A stretch of 48,737 bases of DNA from Acidimicrobiales bacterium (GCA_029263215.1 JAJCXY010000109.1:1-48737), one strand, 5' to 3'; shown: positions 35,373 through 44,517, numbered from the stretch's first letter. Made by a program: numbers and translations. Notes: generated by a model not told the origin, from the sequence alone.

Positions 35373-36346
35373 TCCTCCCAGAGCAATTCGCAGCTGTAGT
35401 GGGCGCTGGCGGTCTCGTCGTCCTCGTTCACCGTCGCCGTGGCGTCGCCGGCGATGAAGCCAGCGGGGCCGTAGGCAGTGAGGCAGTCCGGGATCTCTGC
35501 CGGCGTCGGGCCTTCCATCAACTCGATGGTGAGGGCCTTCTGAGGTTCGGCCTGATAGTCCTCGGGAAGCAAGGTGAGGTGGATCGATTCGGGATCGAGC
35601 GAAGCGAGTAGCTGGGCTGCCTCATTGGGCACCATGAAGGTGATGGGGCCACCCTGCGGGGTGATGATCGCCTCGCTGGTCTCGCCGGGCTGGAGGGTCT
35701 GCCGGGCTCCGATCGCCAGGATCTCCACCCTCTGGTAGAAGTAGCGAGCCGGTTGGGTGAGTGTGCAATAGGCCTCCTCGTCGAGGGCCTGCAAGCCAGA
35801 TGGATCGGGCTCGGGGCTGGTCGCACCCTCTTCCTCGTCGGGCCGTTCCTCGGCTTCCTCTTCGGCTCCGGTGCCGCACCCGAGGTCGTGGGTCACGAGC
35901 ATGTTGACCTCATCGCCGGGCTGTAGGTAGCCGCCCACAGCAGCGTTCTGGCTTATCTGAAGGGTCACGGCAACCAGGCCTGAGGGGATCTGATCCTTGA
36001 ACGACGCCTGTGCGACCGTGGGGTCGACAAACAAGCCTCGCACGATGATCTGGTTCTTCGGGATTGGCCCGAGTGCCACCAGGCCCGCGATCTCGTCGGT
36101 GCCGTCCACAGGGATGAACGTGGCGGGCCGGATTTCCAGCGGGATATCGGTGGATTCCATCATTGCCAGCGCTTCAGCTGCGGTGGTTCCCTCGGGGATG
36201 TCCTCCCCAGCAATCAGCACCGACACCGGCTGCGCGTCGGCATAGACATCGTCTTCGATGCCTCTGACGTAATTGAGCAGGGCGATGCCGGCGAAGACGC
36301 CAACCGCAATGGCGGCGATCAGAATCATTGTTCGACGAGAACTCAC
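35369..36346 (-). CDS. cpaB: Flp pilus assembly protein RcpC/CpaB
   Basis: The 325-residue protein has one N-terminal membrane helix, then an SAF-like domain: PVSVLIAGEDIPEGTTAAEALAMM, LGPIPKNQIIVRGLFVD and LQPGDEVNMLVTHD are visible. An acidic insert (EEEAEERPDEEEGA) follows. CpaB/RcpC proteins are exported and help shape or secure the pilus channel in Gram-negatives; in actinobacteria the outer-membrane secretin is absent. The GTG at 36346 has GAGG 5-9 nt upstream and was preferred over the GTG at 36385 (13 codons upstream). It is the first gene of the Tad operon. Confidence 0.85.
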   Translation of the reverse strand: MSSRRTMILIAAIAVGVFAGIALLNYVRGIEDDVYADAQPVSVLIAGEDIPEGTTAAEALAMMESTDIPLEIRPATFIPVDGTDEIAGLVALGPIPKNQIIVRGLFVDPTVAQASFKDQIPSGLVAVTLQISQNAAVGGYLQPGDEVNMLVTHDLGCGTGAEEEAEERPDEEEGATSPEPDPSGLQALDEEAYCTLTQPARYFYQRVEILAIGARQTLQPGETSEAIITPQGGPITFMVPNEAAQLLASLDPESIHLTLLPEDYQAEPQKALTIELMEGPTPAEIPDCLTAYGPAGFIAGDATATVNEDDETASAHYSCELLWEE

Positions 36347-36534
36347 GGGGACCTCGATTTTCGGGGTTAGACCTTCTGCGATCACCTGTCGGAAGCGCCA
36401 ATCGGTAGTTGAGGCTTCTGACCCAGGACCTTGGCCCTGCCGCGCAAGAGATGCGTGGGCGACCTCCCCTTAGTCGGAACGCGACACCAGGTTCTTGACG
36501 CCATTTCGCCAGAAATCGTGAGGAAAACGTGAAC

Positions 36535-36563
36535 GGCGGGCGCCCTTTCGAAGGGCACCCGCC
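36535..36563 (-). terminator. Hairpin terminator after rpsA
   Basis: Two 13-bp arms, 36535-36547 and 36551-36563, pair with a single C-A mismatch around a 3-nt loop. It starts 56 bp past the rpsA stop (36620) in the minus direction and is followed there by gttcacgtttt. It lies between rpsA and the Tad operon, so it probably ends the Tad-side transcript as well, given that both genes read leftwards: the Tad operon lies on the downstream side of rpsA. Confidence 0.6.
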
Positions 36564-36619
36564 GAACTAACGACTCAGTTGTGGTCGAGAAAAATTGTGG
36601 GCCTGTTGGCCCAGATGAG

Positions 36620-38041
36620 TTATTCCTCTTCAGATGTGGCTACAGCCTCGGCTGCGACCTCCACCTCTTCATCCACCTCAACTTCGACTTCTTCTTCTAC
36701 TTCAACGTATTCGTACTCGACGTCTTCGCTCTCGGCCGCCTCATCAGTGGCCTCCGCGGGCGCTTCGCCGTCGGCGTAGAACTCTTCCCATGCGGCCTGG
36801 CCTTCAGAGGCCTCGTCGCCACCGATGTAGTTGCCTTCATCGTCGTAGGCGTGGTCGCCGAAGTGCTCTTGGTACTCGGCGGCAACGACGCCACCCTCGG
36901 CAGCCTGCTTGATCGACAGGCTGATGCGGCGACGCTGGAGGTCGAGATCGATGATCTTCACCCAGAGTTCCTCGCCCGGGGTCACCACTTGCTCGGGGAG
37001 GTCGACATGGTGGGCCGACATCTCCGAGATGTGGACGAGGCCTTCGATGCCGTCGCCGACCTGCACGAACGAACCGAACGGCACGAGCTTGGTGACACGG
37101 CCGTAGACGAGTTCGCCCACACGATGCGATCCGGCGAATTCCTGCCAGGGATCCTGTTGGGTGGCCTTCAGCGAGAGGCTGATGCGCTCGCGGTCGAGAT
37201 CGACCTCGAGCACCTCGACATCGATCTCGTCGCCGACGGTGACCACCGATGACGGGTGATCGACATGCTTCCAGGAGAGCTCTGAGACGTGGACGAGTCC
37301 GTCCATGCCGCCGAGATCGACGAATGCACCGAAGTTGACCACCGAGGAAACCACGCCGGTACGGCGTTCGCCCGGCTTGAGGTTGTCGAGGAAGGCACCA
37401 CGCTGTTCTTTCTGGGTCTCCTCGAGCCAGGCCCGACGGGAAAGCACAACATTGTTGCGGTTTTTGTCGAGCTCGATGATCTTGGCCTCGAGTTCCTTGC
37501 CTACGTAGGGCTGGAGGTCGCGGACCCGTCGCAGCTCGACAAGCGAAGCGGGCAGGAAGCCACGGAGGCCGATATCGACGATGAGACCGCCCTTGACGAC
37601 CTCGATGACGGAGCCCTTGACGATCCCGTCGGCCTCCTTGAGTTCTTCGATCTTGCCCCAGGCGCGTTCGTATTGGGCGCGCTTCTTGGAGAGGACGAGG
37701 CGTCCGTCCTTGTCTTCCTTGGTGATGACGAGAGCTTCGAGCTTCTCGCCCATCGAGACGACTTCGCTGGGATCGACGTCGTTGCGGATCGACAGTTCGC
37801 GGCTGGGAATCACACCTTCGGACTTGTAGCCGATGTCGAGGAGAACCTCATCCTGGTCGACTCGTACGACGGTGCCCTCGACGAGCTGGCCGTCCTCTAC
37901 CAGGACCATGGTGGAGGTGTAAGCCTCTTCGATGTCGATGCCACCGAGGTCGGCATCAACGATTTGGCGGGGGGTGTAGTTGCCGTCTGAATCGAAGGTC
38001 CCGAATTGGGTCTCCGGCTCGGCAATGATCTGATCGGACAA
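36620..38041 (-). CDS. rpsA: 30S ribosomal protein S1
   Basis: The 473-residue protein has four S1 (OB-fold) domains at about residues 50-125, 135-205, 225-300 and 310-385; examples of the repeated motif are EGVIPSRELS, RGFLPASLVE, DGLVHVSELSW and EGLVHISEMSA. Gram-positive S1 proteins usually have four, against six in E. coli. The tail from about 395 is a long acidic stretch (EYEYVEVEEEVEVEVDEE) rich in Glu and Val. The start is TTG at 38041 with AAGG 7 nt upstream; no better in-frame start is nearby. The 93-bp gap upstream holds a small stem (CTGTC/GACAG, 38096-38110) of unknown role. The position between polA/methyltransferase and coaE matches mycobacterial order. Confidence 0.96.
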   Translation of the reverse strand: MSDQIIAEPETQFGTFDSDGNYTPRQIVDADLGGIDIEEAYTSTMVLVEDGQLVEGTVVRVDQDEVLLDIGYKSEGVIPSRELSIRNDVDPSEVVSMGEKLEALVITKEDKDGRLVLSKKRAQYERAWGKIEELKEADGIVKGSVIEVVKGGLIVDIGLRGFLPASLVELRRVRDLQPYVGKELEAKIIELDKNRNNVVLSRRAWLEETQKEQRGAFLDNLKPGERRTGVVSSVVNFGAFVDLGGMDGLVHVSELSWKHVDHPSSVVTVGDEIDVEVLEVDLDRERISLSLKATQQDPWQEFAGSHRVGELVYGRVTKLVPFGSFVQVGDGIEGLVHISEMSAHHVDLPEQVVTPGEELWVKIIDLDLQRRRISLSIKQAAEGGVVAAEYQEHFGDHAYDDEGNYIGGDEASEGQAAWEEFYADGEAPAEATDEAAESEDVEYEYVEVEEEVEVEVDEEVEVAAEAVATSEEE

Positions 38042-38134
38042 TTTATAACCTTGTAGATGAGTAGATCTGACGTGCCGGTATCGGACCGGACCGCCCTGTC
38101 AGAAAGACAGCCGTCCCACGCTATCTGGGTGTGC

Positions 38135-38905
38135 TCAGATGTGCGCCCGACGCGCGATCACAAGAAACTCCGGTGATTCGGTGTCGGGCACCCTGTTCGA
38201 CCAGTTGCCAGGCTCCACCGCGTCGAGTGAGACCATTTCGAGGCCGACGTGGGAACACAGCAGCCTGAGCTCGCGAGGCGTGAAACATGAGGTCCAGAGA
38301 TCGGTTTGCGCCACCGTTCCGTGCTCGTTACGAATCTCGGTGGTTTCGCGATGCACGCCTCGATCAGCGTCGAAATCGGCGTCCTCCGCCGTGTGAGCGA
38401 CTTGGAGATAGGCGTTGAATGCTGTGAACACCACGTGACCACCCGGCCTCACTGCTGCCGCCATTCGCTCGAGAATCTCGAGATCTGGGTCGAGGCCGGT
38501 GCTCGCACCGGGCCCACCGGCCAGCCCGAAAGCCCCCTGGCAGATCGAAATGACGACATCGAAGTCGGCATCGAAGCCTAGTGTTCGCGCATCGCCACGT
38601 TCGTAGGTCACGCCGGGTGGAGCGTCGACCACCGCCACATCGAGGAAAGCCTGGCTGATATCGACTCCGTGGACCTCGAATCCGCGCCGACCGAGTTCAT
38701 TCGCATGGCGTCCCGGCCCACACCCCACGTCCAGAATCTTGCACCCGGTTCGGAGTTCGAGCCGTTCGACCAGGGCATCGACCTCATTGACGGTGCCCTT
38801 GGTGAACGAATATCGCAGGTAGGCGGCCCCCATGTGATCCGCCAACTCCTCGAACCAGTGCCCCACACCCCGTTCTGGTGTAGCGGGCGTTCGATTTCCG
38901 GGCAT
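38135..38905 (-). CDS. SAM-dependent methyltransferase
   Basis: The 256-residue protein has the SAM motif CKILDVGCGPGRHANELGRRG near residues 55-75, then VHGVDIS and, further on, VRPGGHVVFTAFN, as in class I methyltransferases of the methyltransferase 25/11 type. The substrate cannot be told. It starts 19 bp after polA and ends 93 bp before the rpsA start, so it is inserted in the otherwise conserved polA-rpsA pair. Uncertain function. Confidence 0.87.
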   Translation of the reverse strand: MPGNRTPATPERGVGHWFEELADHMGAAYLRYSFTKGTVNEVDALVERLELRTGCKILDVGCGPGRHANELGRRGFEVHGVDISQAFLDVAVVDAPPGVTYERGDARTLGFDADFDVVISICQGAFGLAGGPGASTGLDPDLEILERMAAAVRPGGHVVFTAFNAYLQVAHTAEDADFDADRGVHRETTEIRNEHGTVAQTDLWTSCFTPRELRLLCSHVGLEMVSLDAVEPGNWSNRVPDTESPEFLVIARRAHI

Positions 38906-38924
38906 CTGCTACACCAGTTCGCTC

Positions 38925-41582
38925 TCAGCCCTTGGCATCGGCCCAGGTTTCGGCCACTTTCAGATCGATCTCCATGGGAACACGGAGCTCAAAGGCACCG
39001 CTCATGATCGACACGGTGAGTTCGGATGCCACATCGACCTCGGCGAGAGGCGCTTCCACCAGGATTTCGTCGTGGACCTGCAGGACGATCCGGCTATCGA
39101 GGCCTTGGTCGTCGAGTGCCTTGTCGAGGCGCACGAGCGCAACCTTGAAAATGTCGGCGGCCAGACCCTGAATCCCTGCGTTCATGGCCTGGCGCTCACC
39201 GGCCTGACGGATCTGGCGGTTGCCTGAAGCCAGCTCGGGTATTTGGCGGCGACGCCCGAAGAGAGTCTCGGTATACCCACGCTCGCGGGCCTCCGCGACC
39301 GTGCGATCCATGTAGGACTGCACGGCGGGAAAGGCCTCGAAATAGGAATCAAGGATCTCCGCTGCTTCGGCCACGGCGATATTGAGCCGCTGGGCCAGCC
39401 CGTAGGACTCCATTCCGTAGGCCAGCCCGTAGGACACCATCTTTGCCTTCGACCGCTCCTCCACACCCACCTCGTCAGAATCGATGCCGAAAACCTTGGC
39501 TGCGGTTGCGGTGTGGATGTCGTCGCCGGCCTCGAAAGCCTGAATCAGGCCCGGGTCTTCAGCCAGGTGAGCTATGCAACGCAACTCGATCTGGTCGTAG
39601 TCGGCGACAAGAAGGCGATAGCCGTCGGGAGCCACAAAAGCGGTGCGGAACACGCGCCCTCGCTCGGACCGCACCGGAATGTTGTGAAGATTCGGGGCGT
39701 CGGAGCTGAGCCTGCCGGTGCGGGCGACAGTCTGGTTGAACGTGGCCCGGATGCGATCCCCGGGGCCCACCTCGGCGAGCAGACCCTCTCCATAGGTGGA
39801 CCTCAGCTTCTCGACTTCGCGATAGCCGAGGAGGTGTTCGACGATCGGATGCTCGCCGCGCATCTTCTCCAGCGACTGGGCATCGGTGCTGAAGCCGGTC
39901 TTGGTCTTCTTGTGGGGAGTGAGTCCGAGCTCTTCGAACAGGATCTCACGCAACTGCTTGGTGGAGTTGACATTGAAGTCGCGTCCGGCGTCGGCGATCA
40001 CGGCCGCTCGCATCTCCTCGGTGCTTTCATTGAGTTCGTCGCGTATGCGGGTGAGTACGTCGGGGTCGACCCCCACGCCGCGGTGCTCCATTCGGGCCAA
40101 GACCCGCACCAGGGGGACTTCGAGTTCGTCGTGGAGATCAGCCAGCCCCTGGGAGGTCATCGCCTCCCGTAGGGGGGCCACGAGGCGGTCGACCGCGAGC
40201 GCTTGACGGCACGGCTCGATGGCTGGATCTGTGTCCTCTCCGCCTTCGAGGTCGAGCTGCCCCTCGGGGGCCCCGGAGACGGGCAGTTCCATGCCTGTGT
40301 AGCGAAGTAGTAGGTCGGAAAGGTCGTAGCGGGTGTCGGCGGGGTCGAGGAGGTAGGCCGCGAGCCTGGTGTCGACCACAAGCTCGCGCATGTCGACTTC
40401 CCGCTCCAGCAGGCGCCTCATCGTGGTCTTGGCCCCGTGCATGGCGACGGGTCGACCGTGCTCACCGAGAAGGAGTCGGAGGCTGTCGACAACACCCGGA
40501 TCGTTGAGAATCGATCCGGGAATAAAACCAACCTCCGCACCCTCGGCGTCGGTGACGAAGGCGAGGCCGTCGTCGATCCCGGCGTCGGGCACGGCAAGGG
40601 CTAGCACCCCAGAGCCCTGATGGGCGGCTTCGAGAGCAGTGACCGCTTCCGAAGGCTCTCTGAGCACAGACACCTCGGCCTCGAGGACCTCTGCAGGCTT
40701 GGAGGCCGCGGCACCCAACACCGGAGCAAGCCGGTCCCAGAGGGTACGGAACTCGAGAAAATCGAAGAGCTTCTTCACCGCGTTGGTGTCGACCTCCCCC
40801 TGCACCAACTCATCGAGGGCGAACGGGAGCTCCACATCGCGAACGAGCTCCATCATCTCGATGTTGTTGCGGACGTTGGCCTCGTTGGCGGCGAGATTCT
40901 CGCGTAGCTTCGGCGTGAGCTCATCCAGCGAGGCGTAGATGCCGTCGATCCCGCCCCTCTCATTGATCAACTTCGCCGCGGTCTTCTCCCCCACTCCAGG
41001 CACACCGGGGAGATTGTCGGACTTGTCGCCCCTCATCGCCGCGTACTGCACGTAGTCGACGGGTTTGACGCCGGTTCGTTCGAGTATCCCCGCCTCGTCG
41101 TAGAGGGCGTAGTCGCTCACGCCGCGCTTGTTGTAGAGAACCCTCACGAGAGGATCCTCAACCAGTTGGTAGCTGTCGCGATCGCCGGTGACGATGATGA
41201 CGTCGTCGCCGCGGTCGCGGGCCTGGGTGGCCAGGGTGGCAATGATGTCGTCGGCTTCGAACCCGGTCAGATCGAGCGAGGGCATGGCCAAGCCATCTAG
41301 AACCTCGCGGACGAGTCCCATCTGCTGGCGGAGAATGTCGGGTGCCGACTCCCGCTGGGCCTTGTAGGTGGGGGTCATCTCGTGACGAAAGGTGGGCTCG
41401 GGGCGATCGAAGGCCACCGCCACGAGGTCGGGCTCATGATCTTTCATCAGATTGATGAGCATCGAGGTGAAGCCGAAGACGGCGTTGGTGACCTGGCCTG
41501 AAGCCGTGGCCATGTCGGTGGGGAGGGCGAAGAACGCTCGATAGGTGAGCGAATTTCCGTCTATGAGCATCACGTTTGCCAT
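38925..41582 (-). CDS. polA: DNA polymerase I
   Basis: The 885-residue repair polymerase has an N-terminal 5'-3' nuclease (AVFGFTSMLINL, TGDRDSYQLV, GDKSDNLPGVPGVGEKTAAKL), a middle exonuclease-like region, and a family A polymerase domain from about 490. Motif A is DYDQIELRCIAHLA; the O-helix is RSKAKMVSYGLAYG; motif C is LQVHDEILVEAP. The middle region lacks the D-x-E and other acids needed for proofreading, as in mycobacterial and Taq enzymes. The O-helix residue that is Phe762 in E. coli is Tyr here, a form known to accept dideoxynucleotides. It fills gaps after UvrABC excision; uvrB lies 17 kb away. Confidence 0.97.
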   Translation of the reverse strand: MANVMLIDGNSLTYRAFFALPTDMATASGQVTNAVFGFTSMLINLMKDHEPDLVAVAFDRPEPTFRHEMTPTYKAQRESAPDILRQQMGLVREVLDGLAMPSLDLTGFEADDIIATLATQARDRGDDVIIVTGDRDSYQLVEDPLVRVLYNKRGVSDYALYDEAGILERTGVKPVDYVQYAAMRGDKSDNLPGVPGVGEKTAAKLINERGGIDGIYASLDELTPKLRENLAANEANVRNNIEMMELVRDVELPFALDELVQGEVDTNAVKKLFDFLEFRTLWDRLAPVLGAAASKPAEVLEAEVSVLREPSEAVTALEAAHQGSGVLALAVPDAGIDDGLAFVTDAEGAEVGFIPGSILNDPGVVDSLRLLLGEHGRPVAMHGAKTTMRRLLEREVDMRELVVDTRLAAYLLDPADTRYDLSDLLLRYTGMELPVSGAPEGQLDLEGGEDTDPAIEPCRQALAVDRLVAPLREAMTSQGLADLHDELEVPLVRVLARMEHRGVGVDPDVLTRIRDELNESTEEMRAAVIADAGRDFNVNSTKQLREILFEELGLTPHKKTKTGFSTDAQSLEKMRGEHPIVEHLLGYREVEKLRSTYGEGLLAEVGPGDRIRATFNQTVARTGRLSSDAPNLHNIPVRSERGRVFRTAFVAPDGYRLLVADYDQIELRCIAHLAEDPGLIQAFEAGDDIHTATAAKVFGIDSDEVGVEERSKAKMVSYGLAYGMESYGLAQRLNIAVAEAAEILDSYFEAFPAVQSYMDRTVAEARERGYTETLFGRRRQIPELASGNRQIRQAGERQAMNAGIQGLAADIFKVALVRLDKALDDQGLDSRIVLQVHDEILVEAPLAEVDVASELTVSIMSGAFELRVPMEIDLKVAETWADAKG

Positions 41583-41606
41583 TGAGGCCGACCCTAACGC
41601 GTGACG

Positions 41607-42206
41607 TCAGAGGGCGAGGCGGCCCGAGATCACTTCCTCGGCCACATCCACCATGCGTCGCCGACCCGACATCGCCGCCCTCTGAAGGAAGCGAAACGCG
41701 TCGGCTTCAGACATCGTCCCCTCATCCATGAGCCGGCCCTTGGCCCGATCGATCGTCTTTCGCTCCTCGAACCGACCCTCGAGTTCATCGAGCTTTCCCG
41801 CCAGCAGCTGAGCCTCGCGTCGGCGGGCCAGTGCAAGTTCGAGCGCGGGCACCAGGTCGGCGCTCCGGTACGGCTTGACGAGGTAGGCCATCGCCCCGGC
41901 ATCGCTGGCTTCATCTATGAGTTCTCGTTGGCTGAAAGCCGTGAGCATCACCACCGCGGCGCGAGCCGAGTCGCGGATCTGTCGGGCCGCCTCAAGACCG
42001 TCGATTCCGGGCATCTTGATGTCGAGGAGCACGAGATCGGCGTCGTGTCGGGCCACGAGCTCCACCACCTCATCTCCTCGGCCACAGTCGGCGACCACGT
42101 CGTATCCCTCGGCTCGAAGTGTTTCGATCAGATCGAGGCGGATGATCGCCTCGTCTTCGGCCACCACCACCCGTGTCGGCGCGTGATGAGGAGACTCGTG
42201 GGTCAC
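41607..42206 (-). CDS. pdtaR: ANTAR-domain response regulator (PdtaR-like)
   Basis: The 199-residue protein has a receiver domain (Asp18, phosphorylated Asp62 in LVLLDIKMPGIDG, Lys near 111 in LVKPY) and a C-terminal ANTAR domain (about 135-195; KTIDRAKGRLMDEG...AFRFLQRAAM). ANTAR regulators bind paired RNA hairpins and stop transcription from terminating; M. tuberculosis PdtaR (Rv1626) also sits beside polA. Its usual kinase, PdtaS, is not in the window. The stop lies 24 bp from polA; the start overlaps a small coiled-coil gene by 4 bp. The conserved location is strong support. Confidence 0.92.
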   Translation of the reverse strand: MTHESPHHAPTRVVVAEDEAIIRLDLIETLRAEGYDVVADCGRGDEVVELVARHDADLVLLDIKMPGIDGLEAARQIRDSARAAVVMLTAFSQRELIDEASDAGAMAYLVKPYRSADLVPALELALARRREAQLLAGKLDELEGRFEERKTIDRAKGRLMDEGTMSEADAFRFLQRAAMSGRRRMVDVAEEVISGRLAL

Positions 42207-42493
42207 GACGAGGCGGAGAGGCGATCGAGCAGTGCGTCCTGTTCATCGTCGAGTGCGGCGATCCTCGTGACGAGTCGATCGCGATGTTTGCGGAGCCGTT
42301 CGGCGTGGCGGCTGGCCTTGCGATGTTCTTTTTCAGCCAACGGGGTCTCAGAGACCAGGGCACGGAGCCGGGCATCGTCGGCTTCATCGGCAAACTGGGC
42401 CAGCTGCTCTTCGGTGACCGCCAAGTCGTCGCGCAACGAGCGGAGTTGCTCGCTCACGCTGCGAAGCTTGCGCTCGATCTGGGCACGGGACAC
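42203..42493 (-). CDS. Small coiled-coil protein beside the ANTAR regulator
   Basis: The 96-residue protein is nearly all charged heptad-like helix (SRAQIERKLRSVSEQLRSLR...HRKASRHAERLRKHRDRLVTRIAALDDEQDALLDRL) with no signal or membrane segment. It starts at GTG (42493) and its stop overlaps the pdtaR start by 4 bp, so the two are almost certainly co-translated. I do not recognise a family. A helical helper or decoy for the regulator is one possibility; a structural role is another. Confidence 0.75.
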   Translation of the reverse strand: MSRAQIERKLRSVSEQLRSLRDDLAVTEEQLAQFADEADDARLRALVSETPLAEKEHRKASRHAERLRKHRDRLVTRIAALDDEQDALLDRLSASS

Positions 42494-42556
42494 TTCGTCA
42501 GCTTACGTCGCGGATTCGGGGTGTCGATACAGGTGCGATTCGGGCACCCTGGGTCG

Positions 42557-43036
42557 GTGCGCCGCATCTGTCTTGTCGTGATCGTGCTCAGCCAGCTGGC
42601 AATCGCCTGTGGTGGCGGCTCCGGTTCTGCGGCTTGCGTCGAGCTTCGCGAGGCCGAAGATCAGCAGAGCGGGCTGCATGTCTTATCTGATGAAGGCCTC
42701 GTCTACCTGACCGATCCGCCCACTTCGGGTCCTCATGCCTCGGGAGATAGCCCCACCGGTGTGCTCGACTCGCCTCTCCTGGCCCCTGTTCAGGTACGCA
42801 TTCTCGAGGGCGCGGGTGTGGTGGTGCAATACGACGCTCGTGTTTCCTCGACCGACATCGACGCGCTCAACGCGATCGCGGGCGCCGTGGTGGTGGTGGC
42901 GCCCGCGGCCGACGAGCTCCCTGCGCCGATCGTGGCGACGGCATGGACCTGGAAGCTCACCTGCAGCGATGCCGACGTGGAGCGAATCCAGAGCTTCGCC
43001 GAGGAACGCAGGGTGGATTCACCCGGCTTCGACTGA
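42557..43036 (+). CDS. DUF3105-like lipoprotein
   Basis: The 159-residue protein has a signal stretch ending in a lipobox at Cys18, then a DUF3105-type body with YLTDPPTSGPHASG, the best-kept family motif. The usual HxLEHG motif is altered to QVRILEGAGVVVQYD, so the conserved histidines that make the family look metal-binding are lost. Three cysteines remain in the mature part. Family function is unknown. Start is uncertain: GTG at 42557 fits the signal peptide; GTG at 42521 would add 12 residues. It is divergent from the coiled-coil gene and convergent with the next gene, 8 bp from its stop. Confidence 0.7.
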   Translation: MRRICLVVIVLSQLAIACGGGSGSAACVELREAEDQQSGLHVLSDEGLVYLTDPPTSGPHASGDSPTGVLDSPLLAPVQVRILEGAGVVVQYDARVSSTDIDALNAIAGAVVVVAPAADELPAPIVATAWTWKLTCSDADVERIQSFAEERRVDSPGFD

Positions 43037-43044
43037 AGGCACCG

Positions 43045-43485
43045 TCAGCCGGCGTCGGAGTCGAGCAACTCCTCGATGCGGACAAGGGTGGCCTCCATGC
43101 TGGCCGGATGGCGCTTGTGGTAGCCGCCCATCTCGATTGCTCGCGGCCACAGTGCGGTGGAGTAGTCGAACGTCTCTGTGACTTCCGTGCCGCCGTCCAC
43201 TGGTTGGAGTTCGAAGCGCCAACGGTGTTTGCCGAAATGGGCCCACGCGATGAGCCTGTCCGTCTCGAACTCCTTCACCACGCTGGTCATGAGATACGGA
43301 ACGCCCAGGCGCATCTTCATCTTGAACCTGGAGCCCAGTTCCAGTCGACCGGGGCCCTTGACGATGCCCTTCACGGTTCCCGAGCCGTCGATACGGACGT
43401 GTCCGGCCGGGCTGGACAGCAGGTCGAAGATCGCCTCGGGAGGATGCGGGATGACTCGGGAGACTGAAACTTGCTGATCGGCCAT
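43045..43485 (-). CDS. SRPBCC-family protein (polyketide cyclase/START-like)
   Basis: The 146-residue protein has the START-like pattern: VSRVIPHPPEAIFDLLSSPAGH at the start, a middle beta-sheet with YLMTSVVKEFETDRLIAWAH and RFELQPVDGGTEVTETFDY, and a closing helix. Such folds bind hydrophobic ligands or act as cyclases; here no substrate can be named. The ATG at 43485 opens the recognisable domain; the frame upstream is a shadow. The F420-dependent oxidoreductase lies 64 bp upstream on the same strand. Confidence 0.83.
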   Translation of the reverse strand: MADQQVSVSRVIPHPPEAIFDLLSSPAGHVRIDGSGTVKGIVKGPGRLELGSRFKMKMRLGVPYLMTSVVKEFETDRLIAWAHFGKHRWRFELQPVDGGTEVTETFDYSTALWPRAIEMGGYHKRHPASMEATLVRIEELLDSDAG

Positions 43486-43549
43486 CGGGTCCTCGGGGTA
43501 GATGAGAGAGGAGCTTAGGCAACCGGCCGAGGGCTTTCGAGGCGGCCGG

Positions 43550-44476
43550 TCAGGCCTGGACCACTTCGCGTCGAAACCGATCGAGAATGCCGTCTCGCTC
43601 CCCGACCGCCATCGTGAAGTCGGGCACGATGATCTCATCGACTCCCGCGGCGGCATATTCGGCGATGGCAGTCCTCAGCTGATCGGGAGTTCCCACCAGA
43701 CCGCCTCGACTTCCGAGGTCAGCACGGATCTCGGCGCTCTCGTCCTCGCTCTCGGTGATGATCAGCAGGCCGACCGCCGACTTCTGGATTTCGGCGAGGT
43801 CTCGACCCACATCGCGGCAGTGTCTCTCGAGCACCGCGATCTTCTCGGCCAGTTCGTGAGGCCGACCCCACACATTCCACTCGTCGGCGAAGCGGGCCAC
43901 CGTGCGGAGAGTGCGCTTCTCGCCACCGCCGCCGATCATCAACGGCAATGGCTGCTGAAGCGGCTTCGGCTCCATCGGGGCATCGTCGAGTTGGTAGTAG
44001 CGCCCCGCGAAGCTGGTGCGATCCTGCGAGAACAACAGGCGCAATACCTCACAAGCTTCTTCGAGTCGATCCGATCGCTCCTCTGCGGTTCCGAGTTCCA
44101 TGCCGTAGCGCTGGTGCTCGTTCTCCTGCCAGCCCGCGCCGAGGCCGACGACCAGTCGCCCGCCGGAGACGTGGTCGATGGTGGCAGCCATGTTGGCGAG
44201 CAGCGCTGGATGTCGGTAGGTATTACCGCTCACCATGGCTCCGAGCCGTATGCGGGGAACGATGGCCGCGAGGCTCGCCAGGACGGTCCATGCCTCGAGG
44301 ATCGGCCCCATCTCGGCATCTGAGACGGAACCATCCTCGGGCCCGTAGCCCCCCTCCGGAGGCATGAAATGGTCGGGCACCCAGATGCCGTCCCAGCCGG
44401 TGGACTCGGCATGTGCCGCCCCGTCGAGTAGTTCCTGCCACGTCTGGCCGGTGCCGGCCCAGTATGAAAATCTCAC
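43550..44476 (-). CDS. LLM-class F420-dependent oxidoreductase
   Basis: The 308-residue protein follows the bacterial luciferase-like barrel: WDGIWVPDHF, RIRLGAMVSGNTYRHPALLANMAATIDHVSGGRLVVGLGAGW, and LMIGGGGEKRTLR are visible. These proteins reduce or oxidise substrates with F420 or FMN; the GGRLVVGLGAGW and RHPA motifs fit F420 users common in actinobacteria. The substrate is unknown. The gene is divergent from the dioxygenase gene, with 41 bp between their starts, so a shared control region is likely. Confidence 0.9.
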   Translation of the reverse strand: MRFSYWAGTGQTWQELLDGAAHAESTGWDGIWVPDHFMPPEGGYGPEDGSVSDAEMGPILEAWTVLASLAAIVPRIRLGAMVSGNTYRHPALLANMAATIDHVSGGRLVVGLGAGWQENEHQRYGMELGTAEERSDRLEEACEVLRLLFSQDRTSFAGRYYQLDDAPMEPKPLQQPLPLMIGGGGEKRTLRTVARFADEWNVWGRPHELAEKIAVLERHCRDVGRDLAEIQKSAVGLLIITESEDESAEIRADLGSRGGLVGTPDQLRTAIAEYAAAGVDEIIVPDFTMAVGERDGILDRFRREVVQA

Positions 44477-44517
44477 TCGCCAAACGTACTCTTCGGAAAT
44501 GCGAGGAGGCTCGAAGC

